Shown here: positions 35,574-43,955 of the stretch, in pieces
Position numbering within the stretch: position 1 is the stretch's first letter
Layout of the letters: every line of letters begins with the position of its first letter
Assembly (NCBI GenBank): GCA_029532415.1
Contig: JAQOTA010000036.1
Coordinates: forward strand, 289,293 to 353,292
Direction: 5' to 3'
DNA: 64,000 nucleotides
Source: Marasmius tenuissimus
Lineage: Eukaryota; Basidiomycota; Agaricomycetes; Agaricales; Marasmiaceae
Translations under genes and position numbers: made by a program
Notes under the pieces: generated by a model
Database searches by the model: none
What the model saw: the letters and a program-made list of their open reading frames with translations, nothing else
What the model was told of the DNA's origin: nothing

Positions 35574-38500
35574 TCAAGTGGACGAATAAAATTCAAGTCC
35601 AAGGTGATCTCTGAACCGTAAGAACTTCTCATGTCCGAGATTCTTCGTAAACATATCTGCGGGATTATAGACTCCTTCAATAAAGAACAACTCGACTTTG
35701 CCATCTTCAACACACGATCGAATATAATGATATCGAATATCGATGTGCTTGGTTCGGCGTTCTTGAACCGGATTAGATGCAATGAAGATCGAGCCCTGAT
35801 TGTCTCCGCAAATTGGAATAGGACCTAAGTCGATTCCAAGTTCAGAGAGTAGCGATCTTATCCAGGAAGCTTGACGACTGCAATCCGACAGTGCCATATA
35901 CTCAGCTTCAGTGGAAGAAAGAGCTACAGTCTTCTGGGCGTGTGATTGCCACGAGAAGATGCCGCCTGCTAACTTGAAGAAGTAGCCAGTGATCGAACGG
36001 CGTTTGATGGGATTGGCAGCCCAATCCGAGTCTGTGAACGCAAGAAGACCTCCATCAGAGTCACCATCGTAGACAAGTGAATAATCTGATGTGCCAGCTA
36101 AATAGCGGCAGATATACAGAGCTTTATCGAGGTGTTCCTTCGTTGGATTAGAAGAGAACTGGGAAAGCTTCGTAACTGCATAGGCAATATCAGGACGTGT
36201 GCCCAGCATAATGTACAGAAGCGACCCAATCACAGACTGGAACTTGGAGCGAATGGCAGGATTGACTGGACCATCGTTGGAAGTTGGCACATAGCCAGCT
36301 GGTAAGGGCGTAGGAGCACCTTTTGCATTCTGCATCCCAAAACGTTCAAGGACTTTCTTCAGATAATCCTTTTGGTCAATCATGATCTTATTGCCTTCGC
36401 GACGAATGCTCATGCGGAGAAATTCGCTAGCATCGCCCATATCGCGACATTCCCATCGAGCCATGAACTCAGCTTTCTTCTTGTCAACAAAAGCTTTGTT
36501 AGGACCCATGAAGAGTGCATCGTCAACATAAATGATCGCATACACAATTTCACCACTCTTCGGATCTTTGCAGATGAAGAGTCCAGCATCAGAAGTCAGG
36601 CGTTTGAAGCCTAGTACTTCCATGGACGAGCTAAGGGTTCGCCACCACTCAAGGGCAGCTTGCTTCAGTCCATATAATGCACGACGCAGGCGTAGTACCT
36701 TACGTTCTTGGCCCTTGACTTTGAAACCTTCAGGTTGTTCCATGTAAATCTCCTCAACAAGATCGCCATAAAGGAAGGCGTTCTTAACATCAACAGAAGT
36801 GATGTACCAGTTTTTGAGAGCTGCGAGAGCAAGCATCATTCGAACAGTCTCATAACGAACAACTGGTGAGAAGATCTCATCAAAGTCGACACCTTCGACC
36901 TGAGAGAAACCTTTGGCAACAAGCCTCGCTTTCTTGCGACCATTCGACTTAACGTCGAAGACCCATCTATTTCTGATGGCTTTGCGACCTTTAGGCAAGT
37001 CACAGAGTTCGAAGACCTTGCGCTTACGAAGTGCCTCAAGTTCTTCGTGGCAAGCAGTCTTCCATTCCTTCTGTTGCTCAACAGGCAACTTTAGAATATC
37101 GCGGAGTGTCCACTCTCTGATATTAGAGAAATCAGGAGTATCGGACGTTGGAAGCGAATCGTGAACTGGAACGGCGTTGTTCAACAGGTAAATCACGAAT
37201 CCTACTCCCCCTTCTTGGGTCAGTCTTTCGACTACGCTTTCTTCCTCACGCGACTCAGTGCTTCCACTGGGTTCTGGAGCAGGCGGAGGCGGAAGTGGAC
37301 CAGGAATCCCCTTTTTACCACCTTTGCCTTTCCTAGATCGCGAAGAGCTAGGACGATCAACTGGATGTGAAGGTTCTTTATCTCCAGTGACGTTTCTCCA
37401 AGTATTCTTATTTTCTAAGTCGCGAACAATATCTGAGGGTCTATTTGGGTTCCGCTGTTCACCAAATATGTTACCAGGTTGCGTTGTACCCTTCCGCTGC
37501 CTCGAAGACCGGCGTGGACCATCCGCTGCTGGTGCAGGCGGAGGAACGACGGGTTCGCCTGGAGGCGTCGGAGGACCAGATTGAGGGAGTGGCACATCCC
37601 CTGGCGCAGGGCCACCTGCAGGTTCGTCAACCTGAGGTTCTGATCTCTTAGAAGGTTCGGAGCGACGTCTGAGATCTGGGAACGGAGTATCGTTCCAATC
37701 GTCATCAGAGTCTTCATCTTCCGAAGGAATGTTGGGATTTTCACCCAAAGTAAATGGTTCACTACCAACAGGTGTAAAGCCACGAGTTTTGGCATCAGGA
37801 CATTTATTGTATAGCGTCTCATCGAATAGTGCAGTGCTACCTTTGAATACGGAATTATTACTTCGCATGAACAGGAATCCTTTCATCCCATCCTGGTAGC
37901 CGATGAAAGTCATCAACTCACTGCGAGGAGCGAGCTTATTCTTCCTACGATCTTCAGGAATGAAGACGTAGGCTGCACAACCCAATACTCGGAGATGTGA
38001 AACATCAGGTGCTTCGCCGTAAAGCATCTCGAACGGAGTTCGCCAGCTCAAACGTTGCACAGGAGTGCGATTGTAGAGGTGGACGGCGTGCACATGGCAG
38101 AATTCCCACCAGGACTGAGGCATACAGGCTTCAAAACGAAGAGCTTCAGCCTTCTCATGAATAGTCCTGTTAAATCGTTCAGCACGACCATTTTGTTGTG
38201 GTGTATACGGTATGCTTTGATCCCTTTGGATCCCATACTCTTTCAGTACTGCATCGAACTTATCTCCTTTGTACTCTCCCCCTTCATCGGACATCCAGGT
38301 TTTGACAACAGCATTGAATTGCGTCTTAACCATAGTAAGGAAGTCCCTTAAAGCGGGTACTGCCTTGTCTTTCGTCTTGAGCTTGGAGGTCCAAACGTAG
38401 GACGTGCAGTCATCGAGAAAAGAGATGTAGTACTTGTACCGGTGATACGATTCAGCCGGGTACGACTTCAAATCCGAATGTATGCGTTCAAACGGTTTAG

Positions 38501-40982
38501 AAGCTCTCGTTGTAGAGTTGGGGAACGATTTTTCATGCATCTTGCCTTCAGCACAACCACGACACAGAGGTGTCTTCTTAGTAGGCATCTTAAGGTCAAG
38601 TGGAAAACCTTGCGTATGTTTCCGAGCTTTGTTCAGGGCTTTATCCGACGGATGCCCAAAGCGTCTGTGCTCAATATCGTAGTCGACGTTATAAACGACC
38701 GACTTGGCCATTAAAACTTCAGCAGATGCTTTCCGCGAGTGTACCCAATAAATGGTTTGACCAGGCATATGAGGGTAGGAAACAAGCGACTGTCGTCGCT
38801 GTGATGAGTAGAAGGCTAACTTCTTCGCGTTTCCACGAATTGATAGACCATCTTGAAGGAACTCTCCCATTGATAGTAGACGTATGTCCAATTGAGGTAT
38901 GTAATAGACAGGATAGAGACGTGAAACACGCTCAGTAAGTTTCCCGTCATGTCCTTCAACGTTATGCTTAATGAAGACAGTGCCTTTACCCTTGATCTGT
39001 ATAGGGTTGCCCTTATTCGCAGTATTTATGATAGGACCATCAAGCGATTCATATTCAGCGAAGTCATTCATGTCATTCGTGAAATGAGAGGAGGCACCAG
39101 AATCAAGGAGCCAACCCTGTGCGTTGTTCACACTTTTCTTTCCCTTGCACTGAGTACAACCCACGAAGTGGGTGGAGATAGCATTGCAATATGATACAAG
39201 TGATGCCAGATCACTACGACTACGATGCGAACTACTGATACCAACTAGTTGTGAGCATCGCTGTAAGGTTGCATCAGGTTGGGAAAGCAGGTCAAGATAA
39301 GGAACTTGCCTGTCATCGTGGAACGATCCAAGAGAGACGTCATCCGGGACGTCCTCAACCCCTGCAGCTTCGGCAATATCGTTGTCAACATCATTACCGA
39401 AAAGAGAGGTCATGTCTTCCATACCGTTGTCAGATCCCCAGTCCATCTCTACATCTTCATCAGGATCAGCGCTACGAGAGCGTTTAGAAGAAGTAGAAGA
39501 AGGAGATCCGGCTCCCTCATATCCCTCATCATCCTCCAAAAGACGCTTGGACGAGGACGCACGTGGTAGTTCAATGCGGTCCTGGAGCGAACGATTGGTG
39601 GCGGATGTGACGATCTGTTCGAAGGGTTTGAGATACCGCGCCGTCTTGGGGGCACCAAGTCTGTCAGCAAGGGAACGTGCTCCACGAACATCATCAAATA
39701 CTGACTGAGATGGTTTAAAGCCAGTGAAGGACTGCATGGCAGCCGGGTTCTTCTTGACAGCTGGCTGAGGAACAGTGCTGTCGCATGACTTGTCCCAGTG
39801 ACCGGTGAAGTGAGCTGGGGGCGGTGATCCCATAGCGCGAACAGGAGGGGCGCTGGCGATCTCGGCGCGCAAGGAGTTATTGACCGCGTTCAACGCGATA
39901 CGTTCCCTGCGGTCGGTGATCGAGGAATAAGGACGGATAGGAGCGGGGGAAGCTACGACGGATGCATAGGATGCCAGATGGGAGTGACCATGCGACCGAT
40001 TGTTACCACCGTTGTTACCGCCGGCATTGCCGGGACCCTGATGCTGGTTGATACCACCGCGGGTACCACGCTGCTGCTGCTTCTTCTTCTTACCGTTGTT
40101 CTGGTTCGAAGAAGGGCGTTGCTGCTGCTGCTGTGGTTGACGCTGTTGGCCACGCTGCTGCTGTCCACGCTGCTGACGTTGCTGTGGTGGACGCTGCTGC
40201 TGACCAAAAGATGGCTCGCGGTTGCCAGCACGCTTGACCGCAGAGAGGCGGTTGGCAAGCTGAGGGTTCTGACATTCATATTCAACCATGATGGCTTCAT
40301 GAACATCGCCAACGGTGAGGGCAGTGTCACTATCAGGATCTCTTGAGAAATCATGAAGAGATTTAGAAGAGGCGGCGTCCCATTCGGGAGGAATAGCTGC
40401 GATGAGAAGGAGAGCTTTGATCAACTCGGGGAGTTCAACCCCGACCTCGGCAAGACGTTCAATATAATGTTTGAACTTGGCGATGCCAGCCTGAGGGTGG
40501 CTGGTGGTAAGCCGGAAGGACACCAGTTTGACGAAGTCGCCATAAATGGCAGACAAGGTTGGTTCGCCATAGGTGGTGACGATAGTGGACCAGGCTTTGG
40601 CAGCGTCCATGTCCTTGAGAGGTTCAAAGACTTCCTTCGTAGAGGTCAACTGAATGATTCCCATCAGCTGGAGATCTTTCTCCTCCCATGATTCCAGCGC
40701 GGTGTTGTACGCCGTGATTTGGGCTTCGGTAGGAGGGTGACGATCAGGTTCGTCGTCACTGTCAGTTCCAGCTGCAGGCGCAGCAGTACCACCAGGGGGA
40801 GTTGTGACCGTAATGGTCGGAACAATGGGTTCCCCCAGCAGGTACGTAGGCTTCTTAGCCGCACCAGTAAGGTGACGATAAAGGCCTTGAGCCTTGGTTA
40901 CAGCTTCCATTTCGCCATTATAGGTCTGGCGGAAACCAGTGCCGTCGAAGCAACCGGAGAAGAATTTCTTAACGTCGAACAT
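35574..40982 (-). CDS. Copia Gag-Pol polyprotein, 1802 residues
   Basis: A single uninterrupted frame encodes everything in Copia order: Gag, protease, integrase, reverse transcriptase, RNase H. Gag (residues 1 to about 500) has the region ERLAEVGVELPELIKALLL and, in place of a CCHC knuckle, a Gln/Arg/Gly-rich basic tract at about 255-345. The protease active site LLDSGASSHF has its Asp at residue 627. The integrase zinc region HRRFGH...CRGC starts at about 771, with catalytic D at about 835, D at about 896 (SDEGGEY) and E at about 934 (GRAERFNR). The pol linker is Pro/Ser-rich. The reverse transcriptase has SPVVRYETVRMML and YVDD at about 1487. RNase H has TDSDWAANP (about 1648), SSTEAEYMAL and TKHIDIRYHYIR (about 1750). 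All catalytic motifs are intact. No stop or frameshift separates Gag from Pol, so no recoding is needed, as in Drosophila copia. Confidence 0.97.
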   Translation of the reverse strand: MFDVKKFFSGCFDGTGFRQTYNGEMEAVTKAQGLYRHLTGAAKKPTYLLGEPIVPTITVTTPPGGTAAPAAGTDSDDEPDRHPPTEAQITAYNTALESWEEKDLQLMGIIQLTSTKEVFEPLKDMDAAKAWSTIVTTYGEPTLSAIYGDFVKLVSFRLTTSHPQAGIAKFKHYIERLAEVGVELPELIKALLLIAAIPPEWDAASSKSLHDFSRDPDSDTALTVGDVHEAIMVEYECQNPQLANRLSAVKRAGNREPSFGQQQRPPQQRQQRGQQQRGQQRQPQQQQQRPSSNQNNGKKKKQQQRGTRGGINQHQGPGNAGGNNGGNNRSHGHSHLASYASVVASPAPIRPYSSITDRRERIALNAVNNSLRAEIASAPPVRAMGSPPPAHFTGHWDKSCDSTVPQPAVKKNPAAMQSFTGFKPSQSVFDDVRGARSLADRLGAPKTARYLKPFEQIVTSATNRSLQDRIELPRASSSKRLLEDDEGYEGAGSPSSTSSKRSRSADPDEDVEMDWGSDNGMEDMTSLFGNDVDNDIAEAAGVEDVPDDVSLGSFHDDRQVPYLDLLSQPDATLQRCSQLVGISSSHRSRSDLASLVSYCNAISTHFVGCTQCKGKKSVNNAQGWLLDSGASSHFTNDMNDFAEYESLDGPIINTANKGNPIQIKGKGTVFIKHNVEGHDGKLTERVSRLYPVYYIPQLDIRLLSMGEFLQDGLSIRGNAKKLAFYSSQRRQSLVSYPHMPGQTIYWVHSRKASAEVLMAKSVVYNVDYDIEHRRFGHPSDKALNKARKHTQGFPLDLKMPTKKTPLCRGCAEGKMHEKSFPNSTTRASKPFERIHSDLKSYPAESYHRYKYYISFLDDCTSYVWTSKLKTKDKAVPALRDFLTMVKTQFNAVVKTWMSDEGGEYKGDKFDAVLKEYGIQRDQSIPYTPQQNGRAERFNRTIHEKAEALRFEACMPQSWWEFCHVHAVHLYNRTPVQRLSWRTPFEMLYGEAPDVSHLRVLGCAAYVFIPEDRRKNKLAPRSELMTFIGYQDGMKGFLFMRSNNSVFKGSTALFDETLYNKCPDAKTRGFTPVGSEPFTLGENPNIPSEDEDSDDDWNDTPFPDLRRRSEPSKRSEPQVDEPAGGPAPGDVPLPQSGPPTPPGEPVVPPPAPAADGPRRSSRQRKGTTQPGNIFGEQRNPNRPSDIVRDLENKNTWRNVTGDKEPSHPVDRPSSSRSRKGKGGKKGIPGPLPPPPAPEPSGSTESREEESVVERLTQEGGVGFVIYLLNNAVPVHDSLPTSDTPDFSNIREWTLRDILKLPVEQQKEWKTACHEELEALRKRKVFELCDLPKGRKAIRNRWVFDVKSNGRKKARLVAKGFSQVEGVDFDEIFSPVVRYETVRMMLALAALKNWYITSVDVKNAFLYGDLVEEIYMEQPEGFKVKGQERKVLRLRRALYGLKQAALEWWRTLSSSMEVLGFKRLTSDAGLFICKDPKSGEIVYAIIYVDDALFMGPNKAFVDKKKAEFMARWECRDMGDASEFLRMSIRREGNKIMIDQKDYLKKVLERFGMQNAKGAPTPLPAGYVPTSNDGPVNPAIRSKFQSVIGSLLYIMLGTRPDIAYAVTKLSQFSSNPTKEHLDKALYICRYLAGTSDYSLVYDGDSDGGLLAFTDSDWAANPIKRRSITGYFFKLAGGIFSWQSHAQKTVALSSTEAEYMALSDCSRQASWIRSLLSELGIDLGPIPICGDNQGSIFIASNPVQERRTKHIDIRYHYIRSCVEDGKVELFFIEGVYNPADMFTKNLGHEKFLRFRDHLGLEFYSST

Positions 40983-41264
40983 GGTAGTAAGAGGTTAGGT
41001 TTGGTGTTGGATCTAGAAAAGACAGCATCAGCATGCGTCTAATCAACACAGGGAGCAGCCATCAAGGCGCTATGCTCAACGAGGAGCATTGGATCCTTGA
41101 GATCCGATGTCGTCGAAGGACGTACATCAATGCCATAGATCGATTACTCAATTAAGAGGTCGATGGCAACATGCAGGTCTAGCCTAGCTAGCCGATGACA
41201 GCAGCCTAGGGGCGCTCGTCGCTGACAGCAGCCATTAAGGCGCTCGTCATTGTAGTCGGGCTAA
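40983..41264 (-). other. Untranslated leader of the Copia element with short internal repeats
   Basis: About 280 bases between the primer site and the Gag ATG. It holds three related copies of a GCAGCC(A/T)xxxRGGCGCT motif on the plus strand, at about 41056, 41202 and 41230. It may carry packaging or translation signals (inference). Confidence 0.5.
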
Positions 41265-41279
41265 CCGGGGCCCATAACC
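41265..41279 (-). other. Primer binding site, half-tRNA initiator-Met type
   Basis: Directly after the 5' LTR the minus strand reads GGTTATGGGCCCCGG. Its complement matches the anticodon stem-loop of initiator tRNA-Met (GGGCUCAUAACC with one difference), not the tRNA 3' end. Drosophila copia is known to prime from such an internal tRNA fragment. Confidence 0.75.
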
Positions 41280-41600
41280 TGATGAGCCGGCATGACGCCT
41301 AGCGCAGAGGACTACAACATAGCTATACTACTACTTACCAGAGAGGAGTTTAGAGAGATAGAGGCGAGACGTAGAAGCTCAAGCACACTGTAGATTCAGG
41401 TAGAGAACTACGAGCTTATATACATGTAGAGATAATAGAACTACCATATAGGGACGACAAATGAGAATTGTACATATGAGCATATAGAACAATGAAGAAT
41501 GAAACAATAGCGAATGCATTGTCCCGCATAATACATGACGGGAAGTATGAACCGGGACTTCGGATATACCGGGATCTAATTAAAGTCCACGGATTCAACA
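41280..41600 (-). repeat. 5' LTR of the Copia element
   Basis: 321-bp LTR, apparently identical to 35211-35531. On the minus strand it contains TATATAA (41416-41422), a plausible TATA box for element transcription. Confidence 0.95.
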
Positions 41601-41605
41601 TCATG

Positions 41606-42327
41606 CTCAAACCGTCATCGATCGCAAGTTTGTTATATGTGAAAACCTAGGACCCACTGCGGCCCAGGCGCCCACGGCTTGACGGCAGCTTGTTCCCTCC
41701 TTCCACCAGCTTCCACCATAACTCCCGCCCCTTGGGCCTTGATGCGATTGTAGTACCACGGAAGATGATTCGGACATTTAAAGGTATCATACAGCATTTA
41801 CATCGTGCTCACCGTGATGCAAGCTGGCTGAGCTTCATTCCTATCCCAAGTACTTATAGATTACTACTATCACGCTGAAGGCACTTTGTGGTCAACTAGT
41901 GACTTATTGCCACGACCGAGGAAGTTGTAGCATGGTACATACCAGCCGTAGTACCTTTAAACTCGGAAGGGGTAACTCACAGCACCTGAGGTGGTCACTC
42001 ACCCGTCCCGGGTTTAGTTTGGACCCGAACCAAATACTAGGGAGAATCTGGCGCCTTCAGAGCGAACGAGGAGTTCCGATTCAGCTCGAGCGTCGGTTTC
42101 CCAGGTTGGCTCAAGAGCACTGGATCCGGACCTGTTTTCTTGATGAACCTTTCAATGATAGATTGACAGATACCGCTCGATGAAACCGATCGAATCATGT
42201 ACCGTGTGTGGCTATCGATGCTTTATGATGAATCTGGTCCGTTCGTGAGCCGTGAAGCTCAAGTATCACCGCATAATTACCCCATCCTTTCTTTCTCCCC
42301 CATCTTCCAGTCCTCTCGCCATCGCAC
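41606..42327. other. Intergenic, no gene seen
   Basis: 720 bases between the retrotransposon and the 7TM gene. Only short plus-strand frames without recognisable content. Presumed promoter and 5' UTR of the 7TM gene. Confidence 0.5.
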
Positions 42328-43485
42328 ATGAGTTCTATTGATCTTACTTTTGAGCGGTCCTTGTACGTTGGCGGACAGATCACCGGAATCCTCTATGGTG
42401 CGTTTTTGTCAACCACTCAGGGTGTACTGATACAAGGAGTACTCTAGGAATCCACCTTGTAATTTTCGTGCTCTCCTGTCGCCTGATGAGCCGCCCGCCT
42501 TACAGTAGCAAGTCCGACTCGAGGTTCTGCATCTGTTTCTATTACGGACTGTGTCTCCTCATACTCTGGACGGTCGCCCTGTCTTGTAATGCAATTTTCG
42601 GACAGTTTGCGTGGATTGATCACAGAGACGTCGAGGGAGGACCCGCGGCCTACATCGCGGAACATATATCCGATCCGTACAACACCCTCGGTACGACAGC
42701 AGGGGTTGGAATGAATCTGTTAGCAGATGCTTTACTGGTATGTTATGACGTGCTGTACTCGAGCGTCAGCCTGTTTCATTCTAGCTCTCAGATTTACAGG
42801 TGTTTCGTTATCTGGTCCTCTTGGAAGATAATGGTTTTCCCTGTCATAATCTATCTCGGCACATTCTGTACGTCGCAAGTCGAGATAACCTCCATTCTGG
42901 GGAGCTGAACCTGCCTTCCAATCCTCTAGCGATGTCCCTTCTTCTGATCTACGAGAGCGCACGACCCGGGGCAAACTTCTTCAAAGGCCATGCCGTGGCT
43001 TTTGGTGTGCCATACATGGCGCTGACCATCAGCCTGAACATCATTGTAACTCTCTTGATATGCAGTCGTCTGATTGCGGTCAATAACAGGCTTCAAAACA
43101 CTCTAGGCCCGCATCACGCCAGGATGTACACCGGTGTTAACGCCATCATGGTCGAATCTGCGGCACCTTTCACAATACTCGGCATTATCTACCTTATCAC
43201 CTATGCCCGACATAGTCCTACGTCCATTGCGTTTGTGCAGGTCTGGGGCGACTTTTGCGTGAGTAGGGACTCTTCTTCGAAACGGAACGTCGTCTGAAGC
43301 CACATTTATTGCGACAGGCGCTCTCCCCCCAGCTCATCGTTCTCCGTGTTGCCATGGGTCACGCCTGGTCGAAAGATACTTCTGAGCAGTTAACGTCCAC
43401 TCACATGTCGTTCGCTAGTAGCGAGACCACCATTCAAAATGTACCACTACACAAGCACCCCGACTTAGAGGGTAGCTCAGTCTGA
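42328..43485 (+). CDS. Basidiomycete seven-transmembrane protein, function unknown
   Basis: Integral membrane protein of a large family found in mushroom genomes. Starts MSSIDLTFERSLYVGGQITG; the intron after ILYG joins to IHLVIFVLSCRLMSR. Later exons give LALLIYRCFVIWSSW (acceptor chosen to keep the family motif YRCFVIW), MVFPVIIYLGTF, FGVPYMALTISLNIIVTLLICSRL and ESAAPFTILGIIYLITYA. After the last intron comes CALSPQLIVLRVAMGHAWSKD, the conserved end of the family. About seven hydrophobic segments. The stop is at 43483-43485. It is convergent with the MFS gene. Ligand and partner are unknown; a sensory role is often assumed without proof. Confidence 0.85.
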
Positions 43486-43955
43486 AGCTTGATCTCTTCG
43501 TGACCACTCCTTGACCTCAGTATTCTGCTATAGCACTTATATTTAGTAGCCTTGTACTTGCTCTCAAACCCTGCATGTTCTGATTAGGACGCACCATGGC
43601 GGCGCGGCCAGATCGTACTAAAATACGCCAGATAGACCCACAAGAGGTAGTCATCCGAATGTCCGGGGTCTTACCAGGCGGCGGGCTATCCTACCTTGAT
43701 TTCAGAGCCGCCTGTGCCTGTTCTTGATTTATTCAGAGCTCCAGAAGTAGTACAAGAAGAAATGAGCCCGCAGTCGATGGAAAATCTTTGGACCACCGGT
43801 CAGTTTGGCTGAGTCAAAACCGCTTCCGTAGCTTGGACCCACATGAACCCACAACCACGGCGGCTGTCGAGTTTCCATAGTTCACTCATTTCCCCACTTG
43901 ATTGACTATCGTACGCAACACATTACATATTCAGGTTGAGTCCATAACACCCAGT
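43486..43955. other. Convergent intergenic region
   Basis: 470 bases between two tail-to-tail genes, expected to hold both 3' UTRs. No further gene is seen. Confidence 0.5.

Larger units (their letters stand above)
35206..41605 (-). mobile_element. Complete Ty1/Copia LTR retrotransposon
   Basis: Full-length element, 6390 bp between LTR outer ends (35211-41600), flanked by a perfect 5-bp target duplication TCATG (35206-35210 and 41601-41605). Transcription runs on the minus strand. Order: 5' LTR (41280-41600), primer binding site, a leader of about 300 bases, one Gag-Pol frame, a purine-rich tract, 3' LTR (35211-35531). Both LTRs are 321 bp and I see no difference between them. LTR ends are TG...CA. 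With an uninterrupted polyprotein and identical LTRs the copy looks very recent and may be mobile. It sits in the gap between the hydrolase and a 7TM gene and breaks no gene I can identify. Confidence 0.97.

Noticed and set aside
39978..40346. Plus-strand frame of 122 codons with very Leu/Val-rich product inside the retrotransposon
   Set aside because: It is the complement of the Gln-rich Gag tract; repeated CAG-type codons read as hydrophobic residues on the other strand.
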